Assembly (NCBI GenBank): GCA_021324465.1
Contig: JAJPJB010000038.1
Location: forward strand, 1 to 53,371
Source: Hyphomicrobiaceae bacterium
Lineage (GTDB): Bacteria; Pseudomonadota; Alphaproteobacteria; Rhizobiales; Xanthobacteraceae
Length of the DNA: 53,371 nt
Direction: 5' to 3'
Shown in pieces: positions 15,330 through 24,607 of the stretch. The number at the start of each line of letters is the position of its first letter. Within the stretch, counting starts at the first letter, position 1. The notes under the pieces were generated by a model. It had not been told where the DNA came from and did not search any database. It saw nothing but the letters and a program-made list of their open reading frames with translations. Made by a program: the position numbers and the translations under genes.

Positions 15330-18300
15330 ATGTCCGTATCGCTCATGACGTCGCGCCGCTTCGCGCCGCTGTTCTGGTGCCAGTTCTTTGCGGCCTTTGG
15401 CGACAGCTTTCTCAAGACCGCTTTGGTCTTCGTCATCCTCTTCGAGGTGTCCGGCGCCAATTCCACCGCATTGATACAACTCGCCGGCGCAACCCTGATT
15501 GCTCCATTCTTTTTCCTCTCAGGTCTTGGCGGCGAATTCGCCGACCGTTACGACAAGTCTTTTGTTGCCCAGCGTATTAAGCTCGTCGAGATTGGCGCGG
15601 CCTTGATTGGGGTCGCGGGCTTTGCCGTCCACTCGCTCACGCTATTGTTTCTCGCGGTCGGCTTGTTCGGCACGCTCGCATCACTATTTGGCCCGGTCAA
15701 ATACGGCATCCTGCCAGACCTTTTGCCGCGTGAAGAATTGCCGTCGGGCAATGCGCTGGTCGAAGGCGGCACCTTTCTTGCCATTCTGATCGGTACGAGC
15801 CTCGCCGGCGTCGCCGCCAACGGCAACAGCAATCCAATTCATTTCGCCTGGCTGATGATCTTCACTGCACTCGCGAGCTGGGGCTCGAGCCTGTTGATCC
15901 CGAAGGTACCGGCGGGCGCGCCCGAACTTCCGATCAATCGCAACATCCTCGAATCCACCGGCTCGTTGCTTAAGCAAGTGCGTGCCGACCAGCGCCTGTG
16001 GTGGGGTGCCGTTGTCGCCAGTTGGTTCTGGCTCGTTGGCTCTCTGGTCCTGTCGCTTTTGCCATCGCTGGTCGCGCAGCAGATCGGTGGCACGGAGGGC
16101 GTTGTTACTCTTTTCCTCACCATCTTTTCGGTGGCAGTCGCTGTCGGTTCGGGGCTTGCCGCTTGGCTGGCGGCCGGGCGCATCGTGCTGTTGCCGACGC
16201 TCGTCGGCGCGGTATTGATCGGGCTATTCGCCCTCGATCTCGCCTGGACCGCCTCTACTATGACGCCGGCGGCAGTTCCGGTGGACATCTCGGCTTATCT
16301 CACTTCGCCTTACAGCCTACATGTCGCAATCGACCTTGCGGGATTGGCGATTGCCGGCGGCCTGTTCATCGTGCCGGTCTTCACTGCTGTTCAGGTCTGG
16401 GCCGGCGCCGACCGCCGCGCGCGCGTGATCGCTGCCGTCAATGTCCTCAACGCCGCTTTTATGGTTGTCGGGCAGATCGTCTTCGCCGGACTCGCCAAGC
16501 TCGGCTTGGACGTACCGGCTCTATTTGCTCTGATCGGCGCCGCCACTCTTCTGGTTGCTGTCGCCATCGGCTTCACCATGCCGGCGAGCTGGCTCAATGA
16601 TTTTCTCTCGATCGTGTTCCGCGCCTTCTTCCGGCTCGAAGTGACGGGCATCGAGAACATCGCCAAGGCCGGACGCAATGCGATTATCGCTCTCAACCAT
16701 GTGAGCTTTCTCGACGCCCCGCTCGCGGTTTCGATTCTGCCGAAGCGGCCGGTTTTTGCCATCGACGTCGGCATGTCGCAGCGCTGGTGGATCCAGCCGT
16801 TTCTGAAATTCGTGCGCACCATGGCGCTCGATCCGCTCAAGCCTTTCTCGCTGCGCGCCATCATCAATGCGGTGCGCGCCGGCAATACGCTGGTGATCTT
16901 CCCGGAAGGCCGCATCACCGTTACCGGCAGCCTGATGAAGGTCTATGACGGCGCCGCCATGATCGCCGACAAGGCGGATGCCATGGTGGTGCCGGTGCGC
17001 ATCGAGGGACCGGAAGCGACGATTTTCAGCCGGCTCAAAAGCACCCAGGTGCGGCGGCAGCTGTTTCCGAAGATCACTGTCACAATCCTTGAGCCGGTGA
17101 AGCTTAAGATCGACCCGGAGCTCAAAGGCCGCAGGCGGCGGCAGGCGGCGGGCGCAGCGCTCTATACCGTCATGTCCGACTTGATCTACCGGACCACACC
17201 CACTGATCGCACGATCGTCGAGGCGCTGATTGAGGCCGCGGAGATCCACGGCACGAGCTGGCTTGCGATTGAGGACCCGGTGAGTGGCCAGCTCACCTAT
17301 AAGAAGCTGCTCCTTGGCATTTCGATTCTCGGCCGCAAGCTGATGCCGCTTGCGCTTGAAGGCCGCGCGCTTGGCGTCATGCTGCCGACTTCCAATGGCG
17401 GGGTTGTCACAGCCTTTGCGGTATCCTCCGCCGGGCGCGTGCCGGCCATGATCAACTTCTCGGCCGGCGCCGCCAATATTCTCGCCGCCTGCCGCGCCGC
17501 CGAAGTCGACACGATTCTCACCTCACGCACTTTCGTCGAAAGGGGCCGATTGGAGAACGTGGTCGCGCAGCTCGAAAAGCAAGTACGCCTCGTTTATCTG
17601 GAGGACATCCGCAAGACGATCAGCGTCGCCGACAAGCTGTGCGGGCTGTTGAACTGGAACAAGCCTTTGGTTGCGCGCACGCCTGACGACTGGGGCGTGA
17701 TCCTGTTCACCTCGGGCACCGAAGGTCTGCCCAAGGGCGTCGTGCTCTCTCACCGCAACATGCTGACCAATGTGGCGCAATGCGCGGCGCGCATCGACTA
17801 CGGCAGAGAGGACAAGCTGTTCAATGCGCTGCCGATCTTCCACTCGTTCGGCTTCACGGGTGGCGTGATCCTGCCGCTGATTTCCGGCGTGCCGATCTAC
17901 CTCTATCCGTCGCCGCTGCATTACCGCACGGTACCGGAACTGGTCTATGGCACCTGTGCGACCGTGCTGTTCGGCACCGACACCTTCCTCAACGGCTATG
18001 CGCGCATGGCCAATCCCTATGATTTCCGTTCGCTGCGCTACATCCTCGCCGGCGCCGAGCCAGTGAAGGCTTCGACGCGCCAGCTCTACATGGAGAAGTT
18101 CGGGTTGCGCATTCTCGAAGGCTACGGCATTACCGAGACCTCGCCGGTGCTGGCGCTGAACACGCCGATGTTCAACAAATTCGGCAGCGTCGGCCGGCTG
18201 CTGCCGGGTCTGGAGGCGCGCCTGGAAAAGGTCGACGGCATCGAAGATGGCGGCCGGCTGTTCGTCAGAGGCCCGAACGTGATGCTCGGCTATCTGCGCG

Positions 18301-18737
18301 CCGACAAGCCCGGCGTGCTGGAGCCGCCGCCGGAGGGCTGGCACGATACCGGCGATATTGTCTCGATCGATGCGGAAGGTTTTGTCACCATCAAAGGTCG
18401 TGCCAAGCGCTTCGCCAAGGTAGGCGGCGAAATGGTGTCGCTCGCCGCGGTTGAGATGCTGGCGGCGGAGCTATGGCCGAACAGCGTCACTGCGGTTTCG
18501 GCGATCCCCGATGCGCGCAAAGGCGAGCGGCTCGTGATGGTTACCGACAAGCACGGCGCAACGCGCGCCGACTTCATCGGCTATGCGCGGGGCAAGCACG
18601 TCTCCGAGCTGATGTTCCCTTCGGAAGTGATCGTGCTCGACAAATTGCCGTTGCTTGGCTCAGGCAAGGTCGATCAATTGGCGGTCGACAAATTCGTGCG
18701 CGAGCAGGTCGCGGCGAAAGCGGCGGCCGCGGAGTGA
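15330..18737 (+). CDS. aas: Trifunctional LplT-PlsC-acyl-ACP synthetase (Aas)
   Basis: A 1135-residue fusion. Residues 1 to about 410 are a major-facilitator lysophospholipid flippase like LplT. Residues about 430-640 are a PlsC acyltransferase with NHVSFLD (His457, Asp462) and FPEGRIT (from 524). The rest is an AMP-forming acyl-ACP synthetase with FTSGTEGLPKG (from 793) and an ATP-binding YGITETSP segment. Together they would flip lysophosphatidylethanolamine across the inner membrane and re-acylate it. In E. coli LplT and Aas are separate genes; the three-part fusion is known in other bacteria. GGAGGAATTT precedes the start. Confidence 0.93.
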   Translation: MSVSLMTSRRFAPLFWCQFFAAFGDSFLKTALVFVILFEVSGANSTALIQLAGATLIAPFFFLSGLGGEFADRYDKSFVAQRIKLVEIGAALIGVAGFAVHSLTLLFLAVGLFGTLASLFGPVKYGILPDLLPREELPSGNALVEGGTFLAILIGTSLAGVAANGNSNPIHFAWLMIFTALASWGSSLLIPKVPAGAPELPINRNILESTGSLLKQVRADQRLWWGAVVASWFWLVGSLVLSLLPSLVAQQIGGTEGVVTLFLTIFSVAVAVGSGLAAWLAAGRIVLLPTLVGAVLIGLFALDLAWTASTMTPAAVPVDISAYLTSPYSLHVAIDLAGLAIAGGLFIVPVFTAVQVWAGADRRARVIAAVNVLNAAFMVVGQIVFAGLAKLGLDVPALFALIGAATLLVAVAIGFTMPASWLNDFLSIVFRAFFRLEVTGIENIAKAGRNAIIALNHVSFLDAPLAVSILPKRPVFAIDVGMSQRWWIQPFLKFVRTMALDPLKPFSLRAIINAVRAGNTLVIFPEGRITVTGSLMKVYDGAAMIADKADAMVVPVRIEGPEATIFSRLKSTQVRRQLFPKITVTILEPVKLKIDPELKGRRRRQAAGAALYTVMSDLIYRTTPTDRTIVEALIEAAEIHGTSWLAIEDPVSGQLTYKKLLLGISILGRKLMPLALEGRALGVMLPTSNGGVVTAFAVSSAGRVPAMINFSAGAANILAACRAAEVDTILTSRTFVERGRLENVVAQLEKQVRLVYLEDIRKTISVADKLCGLLNWNKPLVARTPDDWGVILFTSGTEGLPKGVVLSHRNMLTNVAQCAARIDYGREDKLFNALPIFHSFGFTGGVILPLISGVPIYLYPSPLHYRTVPELVYGTCATVLFGTDTFLNGYARMANPYDFRSLRYILAGAEPVKASTRQLYMEKFGLRILEGYGITETSPVLALNTPMFNKFGSVGRLLPGLEARLEKVDGIEDGGRLFVRGPNVMLGYLRADKPGVLEPPPEGWHDTGDIVSIDAEGFVTIKGRAKRFAKVGGEMVSLAAVEMLAAELWPNSVTAVSAIPDARKGERLVMVTDKHGATRADFIGYARGKHVSELMFPSEVIVLDKLPLLGSGKVDQLAVDKFVREQVAAKAAAAE

Positions 18738-18828
18738 AATTTCATTGTAGAGCCGGGCGGACGTTTTCAATCTACGATGTGCCGCAGCGCAACGAGTGTC
18801 GGGTCATGCCACCGGAACGCAAACGGTG

Positions 18829-18918
18829 CATGAGGCGCTGCGCTTGATGGTCGGCTGCGCCGGCAGCAAGAGTTCCGAAGGGCGTTTGACTTCCTCAACG
18901 GGCATGATGCGCCTCATG
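18829..18918. repeat. Long-range inverted repeat between aas and the lyase gene
   Basis: CATGAGGCGC (18829-18838) and GCGCCTCATG (18909-18918) are perfect inverted copies 70 bases apart in the gap between two convergent genes. They could close a larger structured RNA or be the ends of a small decayed element; nothing in between identifies it. Confidence 0.4.
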
Positions 18919-18974
18919 TAAGGCGGCCCGTGGCGCTCCTTGGACAAGAAGTACGGCACATCCGACAGCGCACA

Positions 18975-20324
18975 TTACCGCGCCCGCATGGCCAAGACCC
19001 TGTCCACCATCGCTCCAGCTTCGCCGACATAGTTCGCCGGATCGCAGAGCTTAGTCAAAGCGGCACGGTCGAGATGCTCGGTGATCTCTGCGCTCTCGGC
19101 AAGCAGATCGAGCAGCGGGCGTCCGGTCGCGACGACTTTGCGGCAGATGTCGTAGACGAGGTCATGCGCATATTGCCGGCCGAGATACGGGCCGAGCCCC
19201 ATCATCACCGCTTCCGATACGATCAGGCCTTTGGTCAGATCGAGATTCGTGCGCATTTTTTTCTCGTCGACCTGCAGCCCGGTGAGCACGAATTCGGTCT
19301 GTGCCAGCGCGCCGGCTGTCAAAGAAAAGATTTCCGGCAGCACGATCCACTCGATTTCCCACGGGCCAGTGGCGCGCTCGTGGTCTTCGACCATGGCATC
19401 GAGCAGGGCGGCGACCTGCTGACGCACAACCGAGGTAAGCGCGGTGATGTAGACCGAGGAGATCGGATTGCGTTTCTGCGGCATGGTCGAGGAGGAGCCG
19501 CGGCCTTCGTGAAACGGTTCGTAGAGCTCTTCCACCTCGGTCTGCATCATCAGTTTCACGTCGAAGGCGATCTTGCCGCAGGTGCCGGTGACCAGGCCCA
19601 GAAAACAACCAACCTCGGCGATCGTATCGCGAACGGTGTGCCAGGCGATGGCGGGCTGGCCGAGCTTGAGCTCCTGCATCAGCTCGGCCTGCGTTTCGAT
19701 GCCGCGGCCGGACAGCGACGATAACGTGCCGGCGGCGCCGCCGAATTCGCCAACCAGTACGCGGGCGCGCAGCTCATTGAGGCGCTGCTTGTGCCGTTCG
19801 AAAGCGGCCAGCAAGGTCGCCATCTTGTAACCAAAGGTGATCGGCACCGCCTGCTGCAGATTGCTGCGGCCTGCCATCGGCGTGTCGCGATGTTTTCTGG
19901 CGAGCGCCGCCAGTGCGTCGCTGATGCGCCCGAGACTTGCCTCGACCAGGGTGAGCGCCTCGCGAATCTGCAGCACTGTCGCGGTATCGGTGATGTCCTG
20001 CGTGGTGGCGCCCCAATGGCACCATTCGCCGAGCCCGTCGCGGCAGAGCGCCACCAGCTGCTGCACCACCGGCAGCACCGGGTAGCCGATGCGCTCCGTC
20101 TGCACTTTGAGCTTCTGAAAGTCGATCTCGCCGACATTGCAGTGCCTGCAGATTTCCTCGGCGGCTTCCTTCGGAATGATGCCGAGCCGCGCCTGCGCCC
20201 GCGCCAGAGCCGCCTCGAAGTCGAGATATTTCTGCACCCGGTTCTCGTCGGAAAACACCCGCCGCATCGCTTCGGTCGTGAAGATGTCGCGGAATACGGC
20301 GGAATCGATCAGGGACGTCGGCAT
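18975..20324 (-). CDS. pcaB: 3-carboxy-cis,cis-muconate cycloisomerase-like lyase (PcaB/fumarase superfamily)
   Basis: A 449-residue member of the fumarase/argininosuccinate lyase superfamily, closest in pattern to 3-carboxy-cis,cis-muconate cycloisomerase and adenylosuccinate lyase. The superfamily signature GSSSTMPQKRNP is at about residues 276-287, and HWGATTQDITDTA contains the conserved His-Trp-Gly segment. The ATG at 20324 is preceded by GGAGAAAG. PcaB acts in the protocatechuate 3,4-cleavage pathway; the neighbours (an MFS transporter and PobA) support an aromatic-acid role, while purine synthesis genes are absent nearby. Exact substrate is inferred. Confidence 0.72.
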   Translation of the reverse strand: MPTSLIDSAVFRDIFTTEAMRRVFSDENRVQKYLDFEAALARAQARLGIIPKEAAEEICRHCNVGEIDFQKLKVQTERIGYPVLPVVQQLVALCRDGLGEWCHWGATTQDITDTATVLQIREALTLVEASLGRISDALAALARKHRDTPMAGRSNLQQAVPITFGYKMATLLAAFERHKQRLNELRARVLVGEFGGAAGTLSSLSGRGIETQAELMQELKLGQPAIAWHTVRDTIAEVGCFLGLVTGTCGKIAFDVKLMMQTEVEELYEPFHEGRGSSSTMPQKRNPISSVYITALTSVVRQQVAALLDAMVEDHERATGPWEIEWIVLPEIFSLTAGALAQTEFVLTGLQVDEKKMRTNLDLTKGLIVSEAVMMGLGPYLGRQYAHDLVYDICRKVVATGRPLLDLLAESAEITEHLDRAALTKLCDPANYVGEAGAMVDRVLAMRAR

Positions 20325-20385
20325 CGGGTCTTTCTCCGCAAGGGCCAAATTGCGCGGGCTTTCATAGTGCAGCGCGGCCGATGTG

Positions 20386-20429
20386 ACCATGGGGTCGGCA
20401 GTACGGACGGCGCACCTGCAACCCATGGT
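20386..20429. promoter_or_regulatory. Candidate operator in the divergent lyase/MFS control region
   Basis: ACCATGGG (20386-20393) and CCCATGGT (20422-20429) are perfect inverted half-sites, 36 bp centre to centre, in the 225-bp region between the divergent lyase and transporter genes. The position fits a shared regulator binding site for the aromatic-acid block. Confidence 0.4.
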
Positions 20430-20549
20430 ATGGCACGCACATTTGCGCTAGCATCGTCGGCAAACCGGGGACAGGACACCGGCGCCGGCACATCAAACAG
20501 CCTGTGCGCCCGCTGCGCCGCGGCATTGCTTCAACAGGGGGGATTATTC

Positions 20550-21935
20550 ATGTCAGCTTCGATCAATGCCGGTGCGCGTCTCGATCGGCTGCCAATCTCG
20601 GCGTTTCACTACCGCATTTTCTGGCTGGTCGGCGCCGGCATGTTTTTCGACGGCTACGACCTTTATGTCGCGAGCGCCGTGCTCGCCGCAACGATCCAGA
20701 GCAAATTTTCGACGCTGCCGCAGAATCTGCAGTTCATTTCGCTGACATTCCTCGGTATGACCATCGGTTCGCTGGTCACCGGTTTTGTCGGCGACAAATT
20801 CGGCCGGCGCTTTACCTATCAGGTCAACCTTCTGGTGTTTGGGCTTGCCTCGCTGGCGGCGGCGTTCGCGCAAGATATGCCGCAGCTCATCATCTGCCGC
20901 TTCGTCCAGGGACTGGGGCTTGGCGCCGAGATCGTCGTCGGCTATTCGACGCTGACCGAATTCGTGCCGCCGGGCACGCGCGGGCGCTGGCTTGCCTTCA
21001 TGGCCTTCCTGACCGTCTGCGGCTTCCCGGTCACCGTGATGCTCGGTTATCTGATCATTCCCATCTGGGGCTGGCGGCCGCTGTTTGTGATTGCCGGCAT
21101 TGGCTCGCTGATCGTCTGGTATCTGCGCAAAAATCTTCCCGAATCACCGCGCTGGCTCGAGGCGCAGGGCCGTGCCGCGGAGGCGGAGAGCCTGCTGCGC
21201 CTGATCGAGAAGGAGACGGCGGGCGGGGGCACACTGCCGGCGCCGGTCGCCGCAACGTCGCCGCCGCAGCTCGGCTTTGCCGCCATGTTCCGCCCCCCGA
21301 TTCTGCAACGGCTTGTGGTCGGCAGCTGGCTATTGATCACCATCAATACTTTGATCTTCGGTTTCGTGATCTTCCTCCCCCAGTTCTTCCTGCGGCAGGG
21401 GCTCACGATCACGAATTCGCTCGGCTACACCGTGGTGTTTGCGGTCGCCTCGCTGGTCGGCTGCGCCATCGGCGCGGCGTTGTCGGATGCGATCGGGCGG
21501 CGCTGGAGCATCATCGGCGCCTCGGTTGCGACCATTGTCTTGGGCTGGTTCTACGCCCATTCAAATGCCGCGACCGATCCGGCCATCGTGCTCTCGGTCG
21601 GCGCGGCGCTCTTGATCGCCATCTATATCCAGACGGCAATTCTCTTCGGGGTCTATACGCCGGAACTGTTCCCGACCGAGATCAGGCTGCGCGCCAATGG
21701 CATCTGCAACACATTGGGCCGCGCGGCAACCGTGGTCTCGCCGTTTGTGGTCGGCTTCCTGATGGTCAATTACGGCCTGCCCGGCGTGGTCGGACTGATG
21801 ATTGGTCTTGTCGCAGTGCAGATCGTCGCTGTCTATTTCTGGGGTATCGAGCCGGCACGGCGGTCGCTGGAAGGACTCGATCCGAAGGGGGAGAGTGTAG
21901 CGGCCAAGACCGCGGCGCGTGTAGCGAGCGCGTAA
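20550..21935 (+). CDS. MFS transporter, metabolite/aromatic acid:H+ symporter type
   Basis: A 461-residue major-facilitator protein with twelve predicted helices. FFDGYDLYV in the first helix is typical of the metabolite and aromatic-acid:H+ symporter families (PcaK and relatives), and GDKFGRR after helix 2 plus ESPRWL before helix 7 are MFS signatures. The ATG at 20550 follows an AGGGGGGATT ribosome site, and in-frame upstream sequence is antisense to the lyase gene and should be ignored. It lies between a PcaB-like lyase and PobA, so uptake of 4-hydroxybenzoate or protocatechuate is the likely role. Its stop lies one base from that of the convergent pobA. Confidence 0.85.
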   Translation: MSASINAGARLDRLPISAFHYRIFWLVGAGMFFDGYDLYVASAVLAATIQSKFSTLPQNLQFISLTFLGMTIGSLVTGFVGDKFGRRFTYQVNLLVFGLASLAAAFAQDMPQLIICRFVQGLGLGAEIVVGYSTLTEFVPPGTRGRWLAFMAFLTVCGFPVTVMLGYLIIPIWGWRPLFVIAGIGSLIVWYLRKNLPESPRWLEAQGRAAEAESLLRLIEKETAGGGTLPAPVAATSPPQLGFAAMFRPPILQRLVVGSWLLITINTLIFGFVIFLPQFFLRQGLTITNSLGYTVVFAVASLVGCAIGAALSDAIGRRWSIIGASVATIVLGWFYAHSNAATDPAIVLSVGAALLIAIYIQTAILFGVYTPELFPTEIRLRANGICNTLGRAATVVSPFVVGFLMVNYGLPGVVGLMIGLVAVQIVAVYFWGIEPARRSLEGLDPKGESVAAKTAARVASA

Positions 21936-21936
21936 G

Positions 21937-23121
21937 TTACGCCTCGAACGGCAGTCCGACATATTGCTCGGCGAGCGAGGCCTGCGCATGCGCGGAGGCC
22001 TGCAGATAATCGAACTGATTGAAGCGCATCTGTTGCTCGAACGGCGTCTCATTGGGAAAGCGGTGCAGGAGCATGGTCAGCCACCACGAGATGCGCGCCG
22101 AGGCCCAGACGCGGCGCAGCGCCATGTCGGAATAGCAATCGAGATAGAGCGTCTTGCCGTTGCGATAAAACTCGATCAGTCCGCGCGAGAGATAGAACAC
22201 ATCGGACACCGCCAGATTGAGGCCCTTGGCGCCGGTTGGCGGCACGATATGGGCGGCGTCGCCGGCGAGAAACAATCGCCCATAACGCATCGGCTCGGCC
22301 ACAAAGCTGCGCAGCGGTGCAATCGATTTTTCGATCGACGGGCCGGTGACGATCTTCTCCGCCATGTCTTCGGGGCAGCGTGATTTGAATTCTTCCCAGA
22401 AGCGCTCGTCCGGCCAGTCCTCGACCTCGGCATCAAGATCGCACTGGATGTAGTAACGACTGAGCATCGGGTTGCGCATTGAGGCGAGCGCAAATCCGCG
22501 GCTGCTGTAGCAGTAGCAAAGATCCGGATAGGGCGGCGTCGGCGACATGATGCCGAGCCAGCCGAACGGATAGCTCTTCTCATAGGTCTTGAGCACGGTG
22601 GCCGGGATCGAGGCCCGGCTGACACCGTGAAAGCCGTCGCAGCCCGCGACGTAATCGCAATCAATTCGATGGGATAATCCCTCCTTCTCGTATGTCACAA
22701 AGGGCCGGTCGGAGATGACGTCGTGCGGCTGCACATTGGCGGCCTGGTCAATGATCGTTCCGCCCGCGGCGTCGCGCGCCGCATAAAGGTCCTCGGTGAT
22801 TGCAGTTTGGCCATAGGCCATCATTTGCTTGCCGGTATATTTCATCGTGTCGATGAAAAAGCGCGGTCGGCCCTCCCAGGCGATGGCGGCACCGTCATGC
22901 GGATGACCTTCGCGATCCATGCGGTCGCCAAGCCCGACGGCACGCAACAGTGCAATCGTGCCGGCCTCGAGCACGCCGGCGCGGATGCGCTCCAGCACAT
23001 AGCTGCGGCTTTGCCGCTCCAGAACGATGCTCTCGATGCCCGCACGATGCAGGATGTGCGACAACAGCAGGCCGGCCGGCCCGCCGCCGATGATCGCCAC
23101 TTGCGTGCGTGTTGTCGCCAT
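21937..23121 (-). CDS. pobA: 4-hydroxybenzoate 3-monooxygenase
   Basis: A flavin monooxygenase of 394 residues, the same length as the Pseudomonas enzyme, converting 4-hydroxybenzoate, NADPH and oxygen to protocatechuate. The FAD site is GGGPAG (residues 12-17), the DG motif is AGCDGFHGVSR, and the second FAD motif is LFLAGDAAHIVPPTGAKGLN. Residues matching the known substrate site are present: the Tyr before RGFALAS, Ser and Arg in SMR, Tyr in SRYYIQ, and the Tyr of EQYVGLP. The gene is convergent with the transporter. No PobR-type regulator is adjacent, unlike many pobA loci. Confidence 0.95.
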   Translation of the reverse strand: MATTRTQVAIIGGGPAGLLLSHILHRAGIESIVLERQSRSYVLERIRAGVLEAGTIALLRAVGLGDRMDREGHPHDGAAIAWEGRPRFFIDTMKYTGKQMMAYGQTAITEDLYAARDAAGGTIIDQAANVQPHDVISDRPFVTYEKEGLSHRIDCDYVAGCDGFHGVSRASIPATVLKTYEKSYPFGWLGIMSPTPPYPDLCYCYSSRGFALASMRNPMLSRYYIQCDLDAEVEDWPDERFWEEFKSRCPEDMAEKIVTGPSIEKSIAPLRSFVAEPMRYGRLFLAGDAAHIVPPTGAKGLNLAVSDVFYLSRGLIEFYRNGKTLYLDCYSDMALRRVWASARISWWLTMLLHRFPNETPFEQQMRFNQFDYLQASAHAQASLAEQYVGLPFEA

Positions 23122-23231
23122 GGTGCTCGCGGCAGTCTACAAAACCCGGCCACAAAAGCCGAAGCAATGAGCCTTAGCAAAGACGCAATTGCCGCAATAG
23201 GCAAGCGCCCCGGCGGTTCCTCTTTGACGGC

Positions 23232-23260
23232 TTGAATGCCGCGCGGTGCGAGGCGATATA
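23232..23260 (+). promoter_or_regulatory. Weak promoter candidate for the TerB-SDR pair
   Basis: TTGAAT (23232-23237) and GATATA (23255-23260) are 17 bases apart, just before the start at 23279. A transcript from here would start after the possible GTG at 23246, which supports the later ATG. The -10 match is poor. Confidence 0.25.
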
Positions 23261-23278
23261 GGGTTGCGGGCAGCCTGC

Positions 23279-23752
23279 ATGTTTGAATCCTTCAAGAGCT
23301 TCATTGCGGAATTTGTCGAAGGCGAAAGGCATCCGAGCCAATTCGCCGACGACGATTACCGGCTCGCCGCCGCGGCGCTGCTGGTGCATGCCGCCGCGAT
23401 CGACGGCGAAATGCTGCCGAGCGAGCGCGACAAGCTTCGCGCGCTGCTCAAGAGGAACTTTTCGCTGGACGATGCGTCGACCGACGAACTGATTGAGAAG
23501 GCGACGGCAGCCGAGCAAGAATCGGTCGACCTCTATCATTTCACCCACCTGCTTAACCGCACGCTCAATGAAAGCGGCCGCGCCCGCCTCATCGAAATGA
23601 TGTGGGAAATCGTCTATGCTGACGGCAAACGCGACGAGCTTGAAGACAATCTGTTGTGGCGTGCGGCCGATCTGCTTGGCGTCTCGCCGCGCCAACGCAT
23701 CGAGCTGCGGCGCCGCGTGGGCGGCAACGACACGCAGGAGACTGGCGCATGA
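23279..23752 (+). CDS. TerB-like (tellurite resistance family) protein
   Basis: A 157-residue soluble, all-helical protein of the TerB-like family. It contains the typical acidic pattern AAIDGEMLPSER near residue 40 and a second copy-like stretch VYADGKRDELED near residue 120, each resembling the TerB metal-binding repeats. No other ter genes are present, so tellurite resistance is not implied; solitary copies are common in Hyphomicrobiales with unknown roles. The 3' end overlaps the SDR gene by ATGA, so the two are translationally coupled. Confidence 0.82.
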   Translation: MFESFKSFIAEFVEGERHPSQFADDDYRLAAAALLVHAAAIDGEMLPSERDKLRALLKRNFSLDDASTDELIEKATAAEQESVDLYHFTHLLNRTLNESGRARLIEMMWEIVYADGKRDELEDNLLWRAADLLGVSPRQRIELRRRVGGNDTQETGA

Positions 23753-24525
23753 GACCGGTCACGCTGATCACCGGCGCTTCGTCCGGCATCGGCACTGAAC
23801 TCGCCCGGGTCTTTGCCGCGCATGGTCACGAGCTCGTGCTCGTAGCGCGGCGCGCCGACCGGCTTAATTCCCTCGCCGATGAGCTCGCCGCAGCCGGCCG
23901 GCCGCGGCCGACGGCGCTCGCGATCGATCTCGGCCAGCGCGATGCGGTGGCAAAGATCGTAAGCGAACTATCATCGCGCGAGGTCGAGCCTCAGCATGTC
24001 GTCAACAATGCCGGCTTCGGCCTGATGGGCGAGGCAGCCAAGCTCGACCGCAGCGAGCAGCTCGCGATGATCGATCTCAATGTCCGTGCGCTCACGGACG
24101 TGTCGCTGACATTCATTGACAGCATGTCCCGGCATCGCGGCGGTCTGCTTAATGTCGCGTCGATCGCCGCCTTCCTGCCAGGGCCCGGCATGGCGGTCTA
24201 TTACGCGACCAAGGCCTATGTGCTGTCGTTCACCGAAGCCCTGCATCGGGAATTTTCCGACCGCGGCATCAAGGCGACCGCGCTCTGTCCAGGGCCGGTG
24301 CCGACCGAATTTCAGGCGCGCGCCAACATGGAACTGCCGGCCGCGGCAAAGATCATCGAGCTGCCGCCGGATCGGGTCGCGCAGATCGGCTATGACGCGC
24401 TGATGCGCAATCAGCGCGTCGCGGTCGCAGGCCTCGCCAACAAGATCGTGGCCTCGCTGATGCACTTTACCCCGCATGCCGTGCTGCTGCGTGCGATCAA
24501 TCAACGCACAGCGGGCGGCCGCTGA
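23749..24525 (+). CDS. Short-chain dehydrogenase/reductase
   Basis: A 258-residue classical SDR. The nucleotide-binding TGASSGIG is at residues 8-15, NNAGFG near 85, and the active-site Ser (NVASIAA) and Tyr-Lys (YYATK) follow in order. The basic residues after strand 2 (VARRADR) favour NADP. The pattern LCPGPVPTEF and the hydrophobic C terminus match the DltE/YqjQ-like subgroup of SDRs with unknown substrates. The start codon overlaps the stop of the TerB-like gene, suggesting joint expression. Confidence 0.88.
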   Translation: MRPVTLITGASSGIGTELARVFAAHGHELVLVARRADRLNSLADELAAAGRPRPTALAIDLGQRDAVAKIVSELSSREVEPQHVVNNAGFGLMGEAAKLDRSEQLAMIDLNVRALTDVSLTFIDSMSRHRGGLLNVASIAAFLPGPGMAVYYATKAYVLSFTEALHREFSDRGIKATALCPGPVPTEFQARANMELPAAAKIIELPPDRVAQIGYDALMRNQRVAVAGLANKIVASLMHFTPHAVLLRAINQRTAGGR

Positions 24526-24607
24526 TCGCTGCTCATGGCGATCCATCAAGCATTGCTTTCGAGCGCGAACACGATAGGAATTGGTAAACACGTGCGCGCA
24601 TGAATTG

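Noticed and set aside
19791-20549. N-terminal extension of the MFS transporter
   Set aside because: The frame is open but runs antisense through the lyase gene; the ATG at 20550 with its ribosome site gives the family-typical N terminus.
20504-22009. Plus-strand frame of 501 codons overlapping the MFS transporter
   Set aside because: The transporter frame has clear MFS motifs and a strong ribosome site; this one is a shifted reading with no motif.
23279-23752. Tellurite resistance locus
   Set aside because: Only a single TerB-like gene is present; no terZ, terC, terD or other partners are nearby.
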